Source of the DNA: CAYOVG01 sp964407285
GTDB taxonomy: Bacteria > Desulfobacterota > Syntrophobacteria > Syntrophobacterales > Syntrophobacteraceae
Reading direction: 5' to 3'
Length of the DNA stretch: 22,835 nucleotides
Assembly (NCBI GenBank): GCA_964407285.1
Contig: CAYOVG010000068.1
Location: 1-22,835, forward strand
Below, one piece after another: positions 15,795 through 22,835 of this stretch (position 1 is its first letter; each line of letters starts with the position of its first letter). The position numbers and the translations under genes are program-made. The notes under the pieces were generated by a model. That model saw only the letters and a list, made by a program, of their open reading frames with translations. It did no database searches and was not told the origin of the DNA.

Positions 15795-16274
15795 CTACAA
15801 TTGGACGATCTCGCTTCGTATTGAGTCCTCGATATGCAAAATTCCCAGCGTCTGAGGGTGGCTTCCCCTTCCCAGGAATACCGATCCCGGATTGAACCAG
15901 AGACAACCGTCGTCTTCGATCTGCAGCGGTTGGTGCGTGTGGCCGAACAAAATGGCGTCGACTCCGGCGAACACCTGCCGAAGCTTTTCTCTCAGCTCGG
16001 AAACGCTCCCCCCCCACCCGTGGACAATCCCGACTCTGTAATCCTTGATTCGAATGATCTTGTTGGCAGGGAGACGGTGGCGGATGGAAAAGTCATCCAT
16101 GTTTCCCGCAACGGCCTCGAGGGGATATTGCTCCAGGAAGTCGAGGATCGCGAATGACGCCATATCACCCAGATGTATGACCAGGTCGGCATCGGCGCAG
16201 TATTTGGCGCATATGGCGTCAAACGCTGCGGTAACTCTGGTCAGGTGCGTATCCGACATAACAACAATTTTCAT
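15795..16274 (-). CDS. YfcE/MJ0936-type metallophosphodiesterase
   Basis: This is a 159-residue calcineurin-like phosphoesterase of the small YfcE family. Metal-binding motifs in order are MKIVVMSDTH (Asp8, His10), HLGDM, AGNMDD (Asn), VHGWGG (His) and FGHTHQP (GHTH). A conserved NPGS follows near the C-terminus. Members hydrolyse phosphodiesters in vitro, and the cellular substrate is often unknown. I start at ATG 16274, which begins exactly at the conserved core, although no strong Shine-Dalgarno precedes it. A GTG at 16316 with AAAGG just upstream would add 14 residues, and its frame would pass through the 15-base palindrome. It is the first gene of the phosphodiesterase-HIT-LapA operon, with a good promoter about 90 bases upstream. 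Confidence 0.92.
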   Translation of the reverse strand: MKIVVMSDTHLTRVTAAFDAICAKYCADADLVIHLGDMASFAILDFLEQYPLEAVAGNMDDFSIRHRLPANKIIRIKDYRVGIVHGWGGSVSELREKLRQVFAGVDAILFGHTHQPLQIEDDGCLWFNPGSVFLGRGSHPQTLGILHIEDSIRSEIVQL

Positions 16275-16292
16275 GATTATAAAACCGTAACG

Positions 16293-16307
16293 GCGAATCT
16301 GATTCGC
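16293..16307. promoter_or_regulatory. 15-base palindrome upstream of the phosphodiesterase gene
   Basis: GCGAATC-T-GATTCGC is a perfect inverted repeat with 7-base arms and a 1-base centre, ending 19 bases before the ATG and lying downstream of the predicted transcription start. It could be an operator. As RNA the centre is too tight for a stable full hairpin. Confidence 0.4.
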
Positions 16308-16364
16308 ACTCGACACCTTTGTCTGGACATAATCCTAACTTGCACCCGCTAACCGTGGCATTCT

Positions 16365-16392
16365 ACTATAGCATTACAGCGGCAAAGCACAA
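16365..16392 (-). promoter_or_regulatory. Extended -10 promoter for the phosphodiesterase operon
   Basis: On the minus strand TTGTGC (16392-16387), a 16-base spacer ending in TGC, and TATAGT (16370-16365) form a -35 / extended -10 pair. The start would be near 16358, giving a leader of about 84 bases that contains the 15-base palindrome. Confidence 0.55.
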
Positions 16393-16419
16393 GTTCTTTT
16401 TCCGGAGCCGGAATGGGGC

Positions 16420-16461
16420 GGGTTGCGGGTTGCGGGTTGCGGGTTGCGGGTTGCGGGTTGC
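16420..16461 (+). repeat. Perfect heptanucleotide array (GGGTTGC)6
   Basis: Six exact head-to-tail copies of GGGTTGC, with partial copies at both edges. It lies 28 bases upstream of the -35 of the phosphodiesterase promoter. It is inverted relative to the degenerate heptads at 16574-16611, from which it is separated by about 112 bases. Perfect short tandem arrays are prone to copy-number change. Confidence 0.95.
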
Positions 16462-16573
16462 GGAAAATCGCACGGGCCGTAATTCCGTGTCAAGAACTTT
16501 TTGATCACATCCGTAGATTTTGTTCCGGGGCGGGACCCTTGAACCATGCAAATATGCCCATGACCTGCGGGAG

Positions 16574-16611
16574 TCCGAACTCGCAACGCGCAACGCGTCT
16601 TCCGCAACCCG
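16574..16611 (-). repeat. Degenerate heptads directly after the UPF0280 stop codon
   Basis: On the minus strand, right after TAG, CGG is followed by GTTGCGG, AAGACGC, GTTGCGC, GTTGCGA and GTTCGGA. This is a seven-base period sharing the GTTGCGG unit with the perfect array at 16420-16461 in opposite orientation. A transcript across both would fold into a long imperfect hairpin. Confidence 0.7.
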
Positions 16612-17361
16612 CTACACCAGTTCCAGGTTTCCCCATACTCCCATCTTATCTTCGATGAGGATCAGGACTCCTTCCAGGGAGGGGATGCGGGCAGCGAGTT
16701 CCAGAGCGTCTCCAATGGATGAGGGAGTCCGCACGAGATTGCCCACTGCCGTGGCGGCGGCGTCGGCAAGAGCCGTATTTCGCGCCACCGCCACGACGGC
16801 ATCGGCCTTTCCGAAACTAACGGAGTGGCCGATCGTCCCGGATGACGTACATATGCCCAAGGGAAAGCGCTCGGGCGTGAAGCGCAGACCAATCTTACCC
16901 CGAAACGGAGAGTCGGGTCCGGCGTAGACCCCCACCCGGATTTCCTCGTGCACATCCAGGTAGCAGTCCCCCCCGTTTTCCACGATAACGGAACCGGCCG
17001 CCGGCATGATCTCCCTTCCGACCCATTCGGCAATGGCGCCGGCCACCGTCGCCATGGGACCGACCCCCGCATCCAGTGCCGCCTGAAGCATACGGCGCAC
17101 AATGGGGGGAGCCGTAGGGTCGTCCGGCAGAGGGGCCAGGGATGCCGAAAACTCACGGTGCTGCGAAATATAGGATTCCAGTTGATGACGGCAGTTCAAA
17201 ACGGCGTCCATCGCAGGTTTTTCCAGTGGCTGTTCCGCTCGAATCCAGAGGTCGGTTTCCCTGTACTTCACTTCGTAATTGACCCACTTTCCGGTCCGGT
17301 GGCCGTCGCGGTAGAATCGATTGCTTCTTCGTGGAGTTGCATGATGAGTTCCGGTTTTCAT
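16612..17361 (-). CDS. UPF0280 (ApbE-like) family protein
   Basis: This is a 249-residue protein of UPF0280, a family structurally related to ApbE flavin transferases but with unsettled function. Family-like stretches are GVGPMATVAGAIAEWVGRE near residue 100, VIVENGGDCYLDV, GICTSSGTIGHSVSFGKADA, and the C-terminal ALADAAATAVGN. The ATG at 17361 overlaps the guaA stop as ATGA, so translation is coupled to GMP synthetase. An in-frame GTG at 17367 lies inside guaA and is less likely. It completes the guaB-guaA unit. The coupling suggests stoichiometric production or a purine or flavin link, but no function can be claimed. A heptad repeat begins just after its stop. Confidence 0.88.
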   Translation of the reverse strand: MKTGTHHATPRRSNRFYRDGHRTGKWVNYEVKYRETDLWIRAEQPLEKPAMDAVLNCRHQLESYISQHREFSASLAPLPDDPTAPPIVRRMLQAALDAGVGPMATVAGAIAEWVGREIMPAAGSVIVENGGDCYLDVHEEIRVGVYAGPDSPFRGKIGLRFTPERFPLGICTSSGTIGHSVSFGKADAVVAVARNTALADAAATAVGNLVRTPSSIGDALELAARIPSLEGVLILIEDKMGVWGNLELV

Positions 17362-18914
17362 TCCCACTCGATCGTGCTGGGCGGCTTGGATGAAATATCG
17401 TAGACCACCCGGTTGATTCCCTTCACTTCATTGATGATCCGGTTGGATATCCTGCTCAGAAGATCGTAGGGAAGCCTGGCCCAATCGGCTGTCATCGCAT
17501 CGACGCTCTCCACGACTCTCAAAGCGATAGCCTGGTCGTAGGTGCGCTCATCCCCCATAACGCCCACGGAACGGACCGGCAGCAGCACGGCGAAAGCCTG
17601 CCATACGCGGTCGTACCATTCGGATGCTTCCATTTCTTCCAAAACGATGGCGTCGGCGTTCCTCAAAATCCTGAGTTTCTCCGGCGTAACGTCGCCCAGG
17701 ATGCGGATCGCGAGCCCCGGCCCCGGGAAAGGATGCCGCATGATGATGCGCTCGGGGAGCCCGAGTTCCCTGCCCACCATCCGGACTTCGTCCTTGAACA
17801 ACTCCCGTAACGGCTCGATCAGCTTGAGGTTCATCCGTTCCGGAAGACCGCCCACGTTATGGTGCGTCTTTATGGTGGCGGACGGTCCCTTGAAGGAAAC
17901 GCTCTCGATCACGTCGGGGTAAAGAGTCCCCTGCGCAAGGTACTTGACGTTTTCGAGACGGCAGGCTTCCCGTTCGAACACCTCGATGAAGAGGTTTCCT
18001 ATGATCTTGCGCTTCCTCTCGGGATCGTCCACGCCGTTGAGACGTTCGAGGAAAAGCTCCGAGGCGTCCACGTAAACGAGATTCATTTCGAAGTGGTCTC
18101 TGAAGACGCTCTGAACGCTTTCGGCTTCTCCTTTACGAAGGAGGCCATTGTTCACGAATATGCAGTGAAGCCTGGGGCCCAGGGCCTTATGCAACAGCAC
18201 GGCGACCACGGATGAATCCACCCCTCCGCTCAGGGCGCAGATTACCTGGTCGGTTCCCACCTGTTCTCTGGTAGCGTGAGTCACGGATTCCACAAAAGAT
18301 TTCATGGTCCAGGATGGACGGCAGCGGCAGATGCGAAACAGGAAGTTGTCCAGGAGAACTCTGCCGCAGGGCGTGTGGGCAACCTCGGGATGGAACTGGA
18401 CTCCGTAGAAACGCCTCCCGGCATCGCCCATGGCGGCCACGGGGGAGTTCTGGCTTCGGGCCAGTATGGTGAATCCGGAAGGTGCTTCGAGTATGCGGTC
18501 CCCGTGGCTCATCCAGACCCGGACTTCCTCTCTATCGATATCCTGAAAAAGTTCGGCGGGGTTGTCCACGTCGATACTCGCCGGGCCGTATTCGCGTCGT
18601 TCGGCGCGCTGTACGTTTCCGCCCAGTTGGTAGGCCATGAGTTGCAGGCCGTAGCAAATGCCGAGGACGGGGACGTTCAACGTAAATATGCGTGGGTCGG
18701 GGAGGGGAGAGCCGGGGTCGTAAACACTGGATGGTCCTCCCGATAGGATGACGCCCTTCGGCTGGAAGGCCTCGATCGCCTCCATGGTCATGTTGTAGGG
18801 GTGAATCTCGCAATACACATGGCTCTCTCTCACCCGCCGCGCAATGAGTTGAGTGTACTGGGAACCGAAATCCAGGATCAAAACTCGCTCTTCGTGAAGG
18901 CGATCCCATTTCAT
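17358..18914 (-). CDS. guaA: GMP synthase (glutamine-hydrolysing)
   Basis: This enzyme converts XMP to GMP using ATP and glutamine. At 518 residues it has the usual length. The N-terminal class I glutamine amidotransferase has its catalytic triad in LGICYG (Cys87) and GVQFHPE (His175, Glu177). The ATP pyrophosphatase domain has the P-loop ALSGGVDSS (about 227-235). The C-terminal dimerisation domain ends with YDISSKPPSTIEWE, as in family members. The ATG at 18914 follows GGAG with ten-base spacing. It lies 42 bases after guaB on the same strand and overlaps the UPF0280 start by four bases, so the three genes form an operon. Confidence 0.98.
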   Translation of the reverse strand: MKWDRLHEERVLILDFGSQYTQLIARRVRESHVYCEIHPYNMTMEAIEAFQPKGVILSGGPSSVYDPGSPLPDPRIFTLNVPVLGICYGLQLMAYQLGGNVQRAERREYGPASIDVDNPAELFQDIDREEVRVWMSHGDRILEAPSGFTILARSQNSPVAAMGDAGRRFYGVQFHPEVAHTPCGRVLLDNFLFRICRCRPSWTMKSFVESVTHATREQVGTDQVICALSGGVDSSVVAVLLHKALGPRLHCIFVNNGLLRKGEAESVQSVFRDHFEMNLVYVDASELFLERLNGVDDPERKRKIIGNLFIEVFEREACRLENVKYLAQGTLYPDVIESVSFKGPSATIKTHHNVGGLPERMNLKLIEPLRELFKDEVRMVGRELGLPERIIMRHPFPGPGLAIRILGDVTPEKLRILRNADAIVLEEMEASEWYDRVWQAFAVLLPVRSVGVMGDERTYDQAIALRVVESVDAMTADWARLPYDLLSRISNRIINEVKGINRVVYDISSKPPSTIEWE

Positions 18915-18956
18915 CTGTTTTGTTCTCCGAAGTCTTCTTGATGTGGCCTCTTGCCT

Positions 18957-20444
18957 TTACGCCGTTCTACTCGGGTCAACCTGGTAGTTGGGCGCTTCCT
19001 TCGTGATGATGACGTCGTGGACGTGGCTCTCCCGCAACCCGGCGCTGGTAATACGCACCATGCGCGACTTGGTCCGGAGTTCCTCCAGGGTGGCGCATCC
19101 CACGTACCCCATTCCCGCTCGCAGTCCGCCGAGCAACTGGTGGACACTGGCCGCAAGGGGACCACGATACGGCACCATGCCCTCGATCCCTTCCGGGACC
19201 AGCTTGGAAGCTTCAGCCACGTTCTGCTGTCCGTAGCGGTCCCGGCTTCCCTCTTTCATTGCGCCGAGAGACCCCATGCCGCGGTAGACCTTGTAACTGC
19301 GCCCCTGGTACAGGACCGTCTCACCGGGGCTCTCGTCGGTCCCGGCGAAAAGGCTTCCGATCATGACGCTGTGCGCCCCCGCAGCCAGGGCTTTGACGAT
19401 GTCTCCGCTGTACTTGATGCCTCCGTCCGCGATAATGGGAACGTCGTACTTCTTTCCCACCCCGGCGCATTCCATGATGGCCGTCACCTGCGGTACGCCG
19501 ACTCCCGCCACGATGCGCGTGGTGCAGATCGAGCCCGGGCCGACCCCCACTTTCACCCCGTCCGCGCCGGCCTTGATGAGGGCTTCCGTTCCTTCCGCCG
19601 TCGCCACGTTGCCGGCAATGACCTGCAGGTCGGGATAGTTTCCCTTGATCCACTTGACCATCTCGATGATGTTGCGTGAATGTCCGTGCGCGCTGTCAAT
19701 CGCCACGACGTCCACGCCCGCGCTCTTCAGTGCGGCGACCCGGTCGGGAGCGTCCTTCCCCACGCCGACGGCCGCGCCCACTCTCAGGCGGCCGATGGCG
19801 TCCTTGCATGAATTCGGGTACTTCTTGATTTTCATAATGTCCTTGATGGTGATGAGTCCCTTCAGTTTTCCTTCATCGTCCACCACCAGGAGTTTTTCTA
19901 TTCGATTCTCATGGAGCAGCTTTTTCGAGTCCTCCAGGGAGATGCCCATGGGGGCTGTCACGAGGTTTCTGCTGGTCATGACCTGGGATGCCTCGAGTTC
20001 CATGTTCGTCTCGAAGCGCAGGTCCCTGTTGGTGATGATGCCGACGAGTTGTCCGTTGTCCACTACGGGAACGCCCGATATGCGGTACCGCGCCATTATG
20101 TCGAACACTTCGGCAATTTTCTGGTCGGGTCTCACCGTCACCGGGTCCACGATCATGCCGCTTTCCGATTTCTTGACTTGATTGACTTCCTGAGCCTGCC
20201 GTTCGATCGGCATGTTCCTGTGTATGATGCCTATTCCCCCTTCACGGGACATACTGATAGCAGTTTCGGTTTCCGTAACGGTGTCCATGGCGGCGCTTAC
20301 TATGGGAACGCGCATGGATATTTCGCGGGTCAGCATCGTTTCCACGTTGGCCTGCTGCGGGAGTATCTGTGAGTAGGACGGGACCAGGAGGACGTCGTCA
20401 AACGTGAGTGCCACGGGAATATCTGAAGAATATTGGTGCTCCAT
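18957..20444 (-). CDS. guaB: IMP dehydrogenase
   Basis: This enzyme oxidises IMP to XMP with NAD+, the committed step of guanine nucleotide synthesis. From the ATG at 20444 it has 495 residues, starting MEHQYSSDIPVALTFDDVLL. Two CBS domains (about 100-215) interrupt the TIM barrel after HRNMPIERQ. The catalytic Cys307 is in GVGPGSICTTR, and the barrel phosphate loop ADGGIKYSGD and the flap region follow. The frame is open to a TTG at 20474, with another ATG at 20450. The ATG at 20444 has GGAG eight bases upstream and matches the family start. A candidate extended -10 lies about 50 bases upstream. guaA follows after 42 bases. Confidence 0.98.
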   Translation of the reverse strand: MEHQYSSDIPVALTFDDVLLVPSYSQILPQQANVETMLTREISMRVPIVSAAMDTVTETETAISMSREGGIGIIHRNMPIERQAQEVNQVKKSESGMIVDPVTVRPDQKIAEVFDIMARYRISGVPVVDNGQLVGIITNRDLRFETNMELEASQVMTSRNLVTAPMGISLEDSKKLLHENRIEKLLVVDDEGKLKGLITIKDIMKIKKYPNSCKDAIGRLRVGAAVGVGKDAPDRVAALKSAGVDVVAIDSAHGHSRNIIEMVKWIKGNYPDLQVIAGNVATAEGTEALIKAGADGVKVGVGPGSICTTRIVAGVGVPQVTAIMECAGVGKKYDVPIIADGGIKYSGDIVKALAAGAHSVMIGSLFAGTDESPGETVLYQGRSYKVYRGMGSLGAMKEGSRDRYGQQNVAEASKLVPEGIEGMVPYRGPLAASVHQLLGGLRAGMGYVGCATLEELRTKSRMVRITSAGLRESHVHDVIITKEAPNYQVDPSRTA

Positions 20445-20495
20445 AAGCATCGCTCCATGTTGTGTTTTATCCAAGGCGTAAGAAAAAAATCCGTC

Positions 20496-20504
20496 ATCTT
20501 AGCA
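20496..20504 (-). promoter_or_regulatory. Candidate extended -10 of the gua operon
   Basis: The minus strand reads TGCTAAGAT, with no clear -35 at standard spacing. The start would be near 20489, about 45 bases before the guaB ATG. An A/T-rich stretch (TTTTTTT on the minus strand) follows in the leader. No recognisable purine riboswitch is seen. Confidence 0.35.
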
Positions 20505-20988
20505 CGAGAAATAACCGTTCCGGCCCGTTTGAGCAATAGCGGGAGACGATATTTCATCTTCAGCGGGAAAAACTCGATCCCGGGGACCACCCCGAGCGGA
20601 TTCTCTGCTATATCGATTATCCGAGATGTGATGCAAGAGAAAAAGGGAAGAGCCGGCCTTCCGTGGTTCAGTCCATCGTATGATCGGGTTCTTGCGGGAT
20701 GTGAGGCTTGATGGATCGAGCGCCTTATCGTAGATTTGGAAGGCTTCGTGCGGTACGGCTTTCAATCGCGACAGGGCTGTCGCAACGCGGTAGGTCCCGG
20801 CAGGGCTATTCCACTCTTATGCAGGGGCACGGCGTGTCGCCGTCGGAACGCAACGGAACGCGCCCCGGCTGAAAACCGTAACCGCACAAAACAAGATCGT
20901 CTCGTCGTCGCATTGATTGCGTAACTGCGGTTTCTCAATAAATCTCAATAAAAAGGATTCAATGCAAAGGACGCTATGCCCGAACCGG
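20505..20988. other. Gene-free stretch upstream of guaB
   Basis: About 480 bases with no convincing coding frame. It contains an inverted repeat GCGACAG-GG-CTGTCGC (20768-20783), a small CGGCG/CGCCG inverted repeat near 20831-20843, and a short imperfect direct repeat of TCTCAATAAA near 20932-20953. None matches a known RNA family that I can recognise. Confidence 0.4.
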
Positions 20989-21141
20989 TCAACATCCCGC
21001 CTGCTCCAGCGAATCCTTGTCCACCCATTTTCCGTTCAGACAGAGCATGCACTTCCCGTCATCGTCTTCACAGACTTCGGTCCCATGTGGGTGACGCATT
21101 TGATCTTCGGTCAGACAGTCATTTTTCTCGATCGTTTCCAT
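20989..21141 (-). CDS. Small cysteine-containing protein, 50 residues, uncharacterised
   Basis: This short frame begins METIEKNDCLTEDQMRHPHG and ends KDSLEQAGC. It has five cysteines: Cys9, Cys24, Cys31 and Cys34 plus a C-terminal Cys50. The central part reads TEVCEDDDGKCMLCLNGKWV, a CxxC-type knuckle next to an acidic patch, so metal binding is conceivable. The ATG at 21141 is preceded by AGGAG at seven-base spacing, which together with the non-random composition supports it as a real gene. It stands alone between the histidine phosphatase and the gua operon. An AT-rich inverted repeat (21181-21199) lies about 40 bases upstream. No signal peptide or TM segment. Function unknown. Confidence 0.7.
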   Translation of the reverse strand: METIEKNDCLTEDQMRHPHGTEVCEDDDGKCMLCLNGKWVDKDSLEQAGC

Positions 21142-21180
21142 CGGTTACTCCTGATCCCTGGTTGTCGCCTCTTTGTTTTA

Positions 21181-21199
21181 TGATTTAAATTTAATCATT
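21181..21199. promoter_or_regulatory. AT-rich inverted repeat upstream of the small Cys protein
   Basis: ATGATT and AATCAT arms flank TAAATTT in an otherwise GC-rich genome, 40 bases upstream of the small gene's ATG. The position suits a promoter/operator, although no standard -35/-10 pair stands out. Confidence 0.35.
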
Positions 21200-21355
21200 C
21201 GAGTCGAAGGGATCATTTCCCCTTTAAAGCTTTTTCACACCCTATCATGGTTGGTGCTTTTCAGGACTTTGCGGAGTACTTTTCACGGGGATGGAGTCTT
21301 TCACGCAATCGCCGCACCGGGGGCGCCCATCAAAATGCACTCATGGCTTACGAGC

Positions 21356-21397
21356 CTCAAACCCGTAATCCGAAACCCGCGCCCCGCAACTCACCAA
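21356..21397 (-). repeat. Degenerate heptads directly after the histidine phosphatase stop codon
   Basis: On the minus strand, right after TGA, the units are TTGGTGA, GTTGCGG, GGCGCGG, GTTTCGG, ATTACGG and GTTTGAG. The period is seven and the consensus is close to GTTNCGG, the same unit as after the UPF0280 stop about 4.8 kb away. Confidence 0.65.
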
Positions 21398-22012
21398 TCA
21401 AGCCACCACTACCGGGACCTCGTCGGTATTGTTGATGCACAGGATTCTCGGGCCGTAATCCTCGACCGAGATGACGCTCACCGATGCGGGGTCGATCGTG
21501 AACCGTAGAATATAATCGAGCGGGATGCCGAGGTAGTGGGCAATGGCCGTCTTGATGGGGTCGCCATGGCTGAAAAGAGCTATGATCGAGTCGGGATGCC
21601 GGGCCCGCAGGTTTTCCATTTCCCTTGCCATGCGGGCCTGAACTTCCACCGTCAGTTCATGTCCTCCCGGAATTCGGGTCCCGCTGCGAAAGGAGTTGAA
21701 TTGCCGCCACACGGGACTGTCCATCAGTTCCCGGTACCCGGCGCCTGTCCAGTCTCCAAGGTCCAGTTCGATAATGCCGTCGCAGATGTGAACGTCGAGG
21801 CCGAGCTTTGCAGCAGTCGGTTCAGCGGTTTCGCGGGTCCGTTCCATGGGGCTGCTGTAAATCACGTCTATCGGAACCCCGGCCAGCCTCTCGGCCAGCT
21901 TTTCCGCCTGGGCCCGTCCCGCGGCGTTCAGATGAACGCCCGGCTTCCTGCCCGCCAGCGCGTTGCCCAGCATATCGTTAGTTCCATGACGAATCAGAAG
22001 AAAAACACTCAC
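21398..22012 (-). CDS. Histidine phosphatase family protein (phosphoglycerate mutase-like)
   Basis: This is a 204-residue branch-1 histidine phosphatase. The phospho-acceptor His is in FLLIRHGTND near the N-terminus. The following GNALAGRKPGVHLNAAGRAQ resembles the MSMEG_4193-type subgroup. Other motifs are SSPMERTRETA (Arg and Glu) and the second catalytic His in ALFSHGDPIKTAI. The substrate is not predictable. Broad small-molecule or sugar-phosphate phosphatases are typical. The frame is open to a GTG at 22045. I prefer the GTG at 22012 (VSVFLLIRHG) because it fits the family start and leaves a 16-base gap after the upstream glycosyltransferase stop, with AGGAAGG in that gap. The two are probably co-transcribed. 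Confidence 0.88.
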   Translation of the reverse strand: MSVFLLIRHGTNDMLGNALAGRKPGVHLNAAGRAQAEKLAERLAGVPIDVIYSSPMERTRETAEPTAAKLGLDVHICDGIIELDLGDWTGAGYRELMDSPVWRQFNSFRSGTRIPGGHELTVEVQARMAREMENLRARHPDSIIALFSHGDPIKTAIAHYLGIPLDYILRFTIDPASVSVISVEDYGPRILCINNTDEVPVVVA

Positions 22013-22028
22013 AGGGGGTCGGCCCTTC

Positions 22029-22835
22029 CTATATTGTCTCCGCACGGGGGCTGTTGAGACCCACGCGTCGAGACGATTTGAATGTGCTCAGATAATACAC
22101 GGCGCGAAGCCGGCGGCTCAAGGCCTGCCGGCAGTACAGTCCGAGATCGGATGCGCGGTGCGCCGCGGTATGCTGCGAAACTACGCGGGTTCTGGCCCTA
22201 TCCGCCATCTTCATGCGCTCTTCTTCCGGCATGTTCCGCAGATAGTCGAGTGTATCCTCGTGGGACCTCGTGATGATGATCTCCCTGCCGGGTTCGAATA
22301 TCGTTTCAAGTCCGTTCCAATAGTCGCTTATGATCGGAGTGCCGCAGGCTGCGGCCTCAAAAAGGCGCACGCTCGGCGAATATCCCGCGCGGACCATGTC
22401 CGCCCTGGTGATATTGAGCGTAAATCTTTGGGAGTTGTAGAACTCCCTGTGCCTGTCGGGCGGGATGTGCTCGATATGGCGTGTATTTCCCGGCCACGGT
22501 ACGTTCTCGGGATAAAGAGCGCCCGCCACCACGAACCGTCCTTCACTCCATCCCCGGGCGGCATCGAGCATCAACCGTTCCAGCGGAGGCTGCCGATCAT
22601 CGCTGTAGGTGCCCAGGTATCCCAAATCCCATTCCTTTTCGCGCTCTTCGGGATAGTATACGGAGGGATCTACCGAACAGTACAGCGGCCGCGCCATCCT
22701 CGCCCCGTATTCGCGCTCGAGATGCCGTATGGTCGGTCCTCCCGTAAATGACAGGTAAAGATGATACCGCGAAACGAGGTCCGGAGTCAAATACTCCCAG
22801 TCGCCCGCCTGGAGTTTCGAAAGCGTGATTGGGGT
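22029..22835 (-). CDS. CgeB-type glycosyltransferase, partial (N-terminus beyond window)
   Basis: The open frame runs off the right edge with no in-frame stop, so the 268 visible residues are the C-terminal part. The region from about DLGYLGTYSDDRQPPLERL to the end matches the CgeB/Glyco_trans_1_2 pattern. It includes YNSQRFTLNITRADMVRAGY, then SVRLFEAAACGTPIISD, the GT-B-like nucleotide-sugar-binding segment, then LETIFEPGREIIITRS. Such proteins modify spore coats, flagellins or surface glycans. The target here is unknown. A nominal TTG start at 22790 lies within the frame and is not believed to be the true start. The histidine phosphatase follows closely on the same strand. Confidence 0.85.
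   Translation of the reverse strand, partial: TPITLSKLQAGDWEYLTPDLVSRYHLYLSFTGGPTIRHLEREYGARMARPLYCSVDPSVYYPEEREKEWDLGYLGTYSDDRQPPLERLMLDAARGWSEGRFVVAGALYPENVPWPGNTRHIEHIPPDRHREFYNSQRFTLNITRADMVRAGYSPSVRLFEAAACGTPIISDYWNGLETIFEPGREIIITRSHEDTLDYLRNMPEEERMKMADRARTRVVSQHTAAHRASDLGLYCRQALSRRLRAVYYLSTFKSSRRVGLNSPRAETI

Noticed and set aside
16420..16461. Heptad array considered as a CRISPR array or integration site
   Set aside because: Units are 7 bases with no spacers and no cas genes or integrase nearby.
20736..20924. 62-codon plus-strand frame
   Set aside because: Arg-rich composition typical of random GC-rich frames, no convincing ribosome-binding site, no family features.

Overview
The window is about 22.8 kb of GC-rich bacterial chromosome. 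Gene content suggests a Gram-negative, probably Desulfobacterota (Syntrophobacter-like deltaproteobacterium). The hints are a Wzc-type tyrosine autokinase, two chemoreceptors, a UPF0280 (ApbE-like) protein next to guaA, a hibernation factor fused to a cold-shock domain, and LapA/HIT/YfcE housekeeping genes. The taxonomic call is inference only. I see no phage, transposase, CRISPR array or rRNA. Most of the window is ordinary chromosome, and most genes lie on the minus strand.

Layout from left to right. (1) An acylphosphatase (cut by the window edge) sits behind ligA on the minus strand. (2) A two-gene minus-strand unit encodes a polysaccharide-type tyrosine autokinase and a membrane-anchored TPR/beta-sandwich protein. 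It has a good sigma70-like promoter about 220 bases upstream. (3) Divergent from it is a rhomboid protease with an N-terminal zinc ribbon. (4) A tRNA-Ala(GGC) has both a clear promoter and a clear intrinsic terminator. (5) The minus strand then carries, in transcription order, a ribosome hibernation factor fused to a cold-shock domain, an M42 aminopeptidase and a large methyl-accepting chemotaxis protein. (6) After an approximately 700-base gene-poor gap, the plus strand carries a secreted stand-alone Cache-domain protein followed by a HAMP-less chemoreceptor, a likely sensory pair. (7) A minus-strand unit yfcE-like phosphodiesterase > HIT protein > LapA-like protein is tightly packed, with 14-base spacing and a 14-base overlap. 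(8) guaB > guaA > UPF0280 form the last two steps of GMP synthesis plus a translationally coupled UPF0280 protein. (9) A 50-residue, cysteine-containing small protein has a good ribosome-binding site. (10) A CgeB-type glycosyltransferase (cut by the window edge) and a histidine phosphatase end the window.

The most unusual signals are not whole genes. Degenerate 7-bp tandem repeats start directly after the stop codons of three unrelated genes (the HAMP-less receptor, the UPF0280 gene and the histidine phosphatase). A perfect (GGGTTGC)6 array faces one of these tails in inverted orientation, just upstream of the yfcE promoter. Other points of interest are the secreted Cache + receptor pair with a hairpin between the genes, the 15-bp-periodic repeat tail on the tyrosine kinase, the small Cys protein, and the ATGA-coupled guaA/UPF0280 pair.
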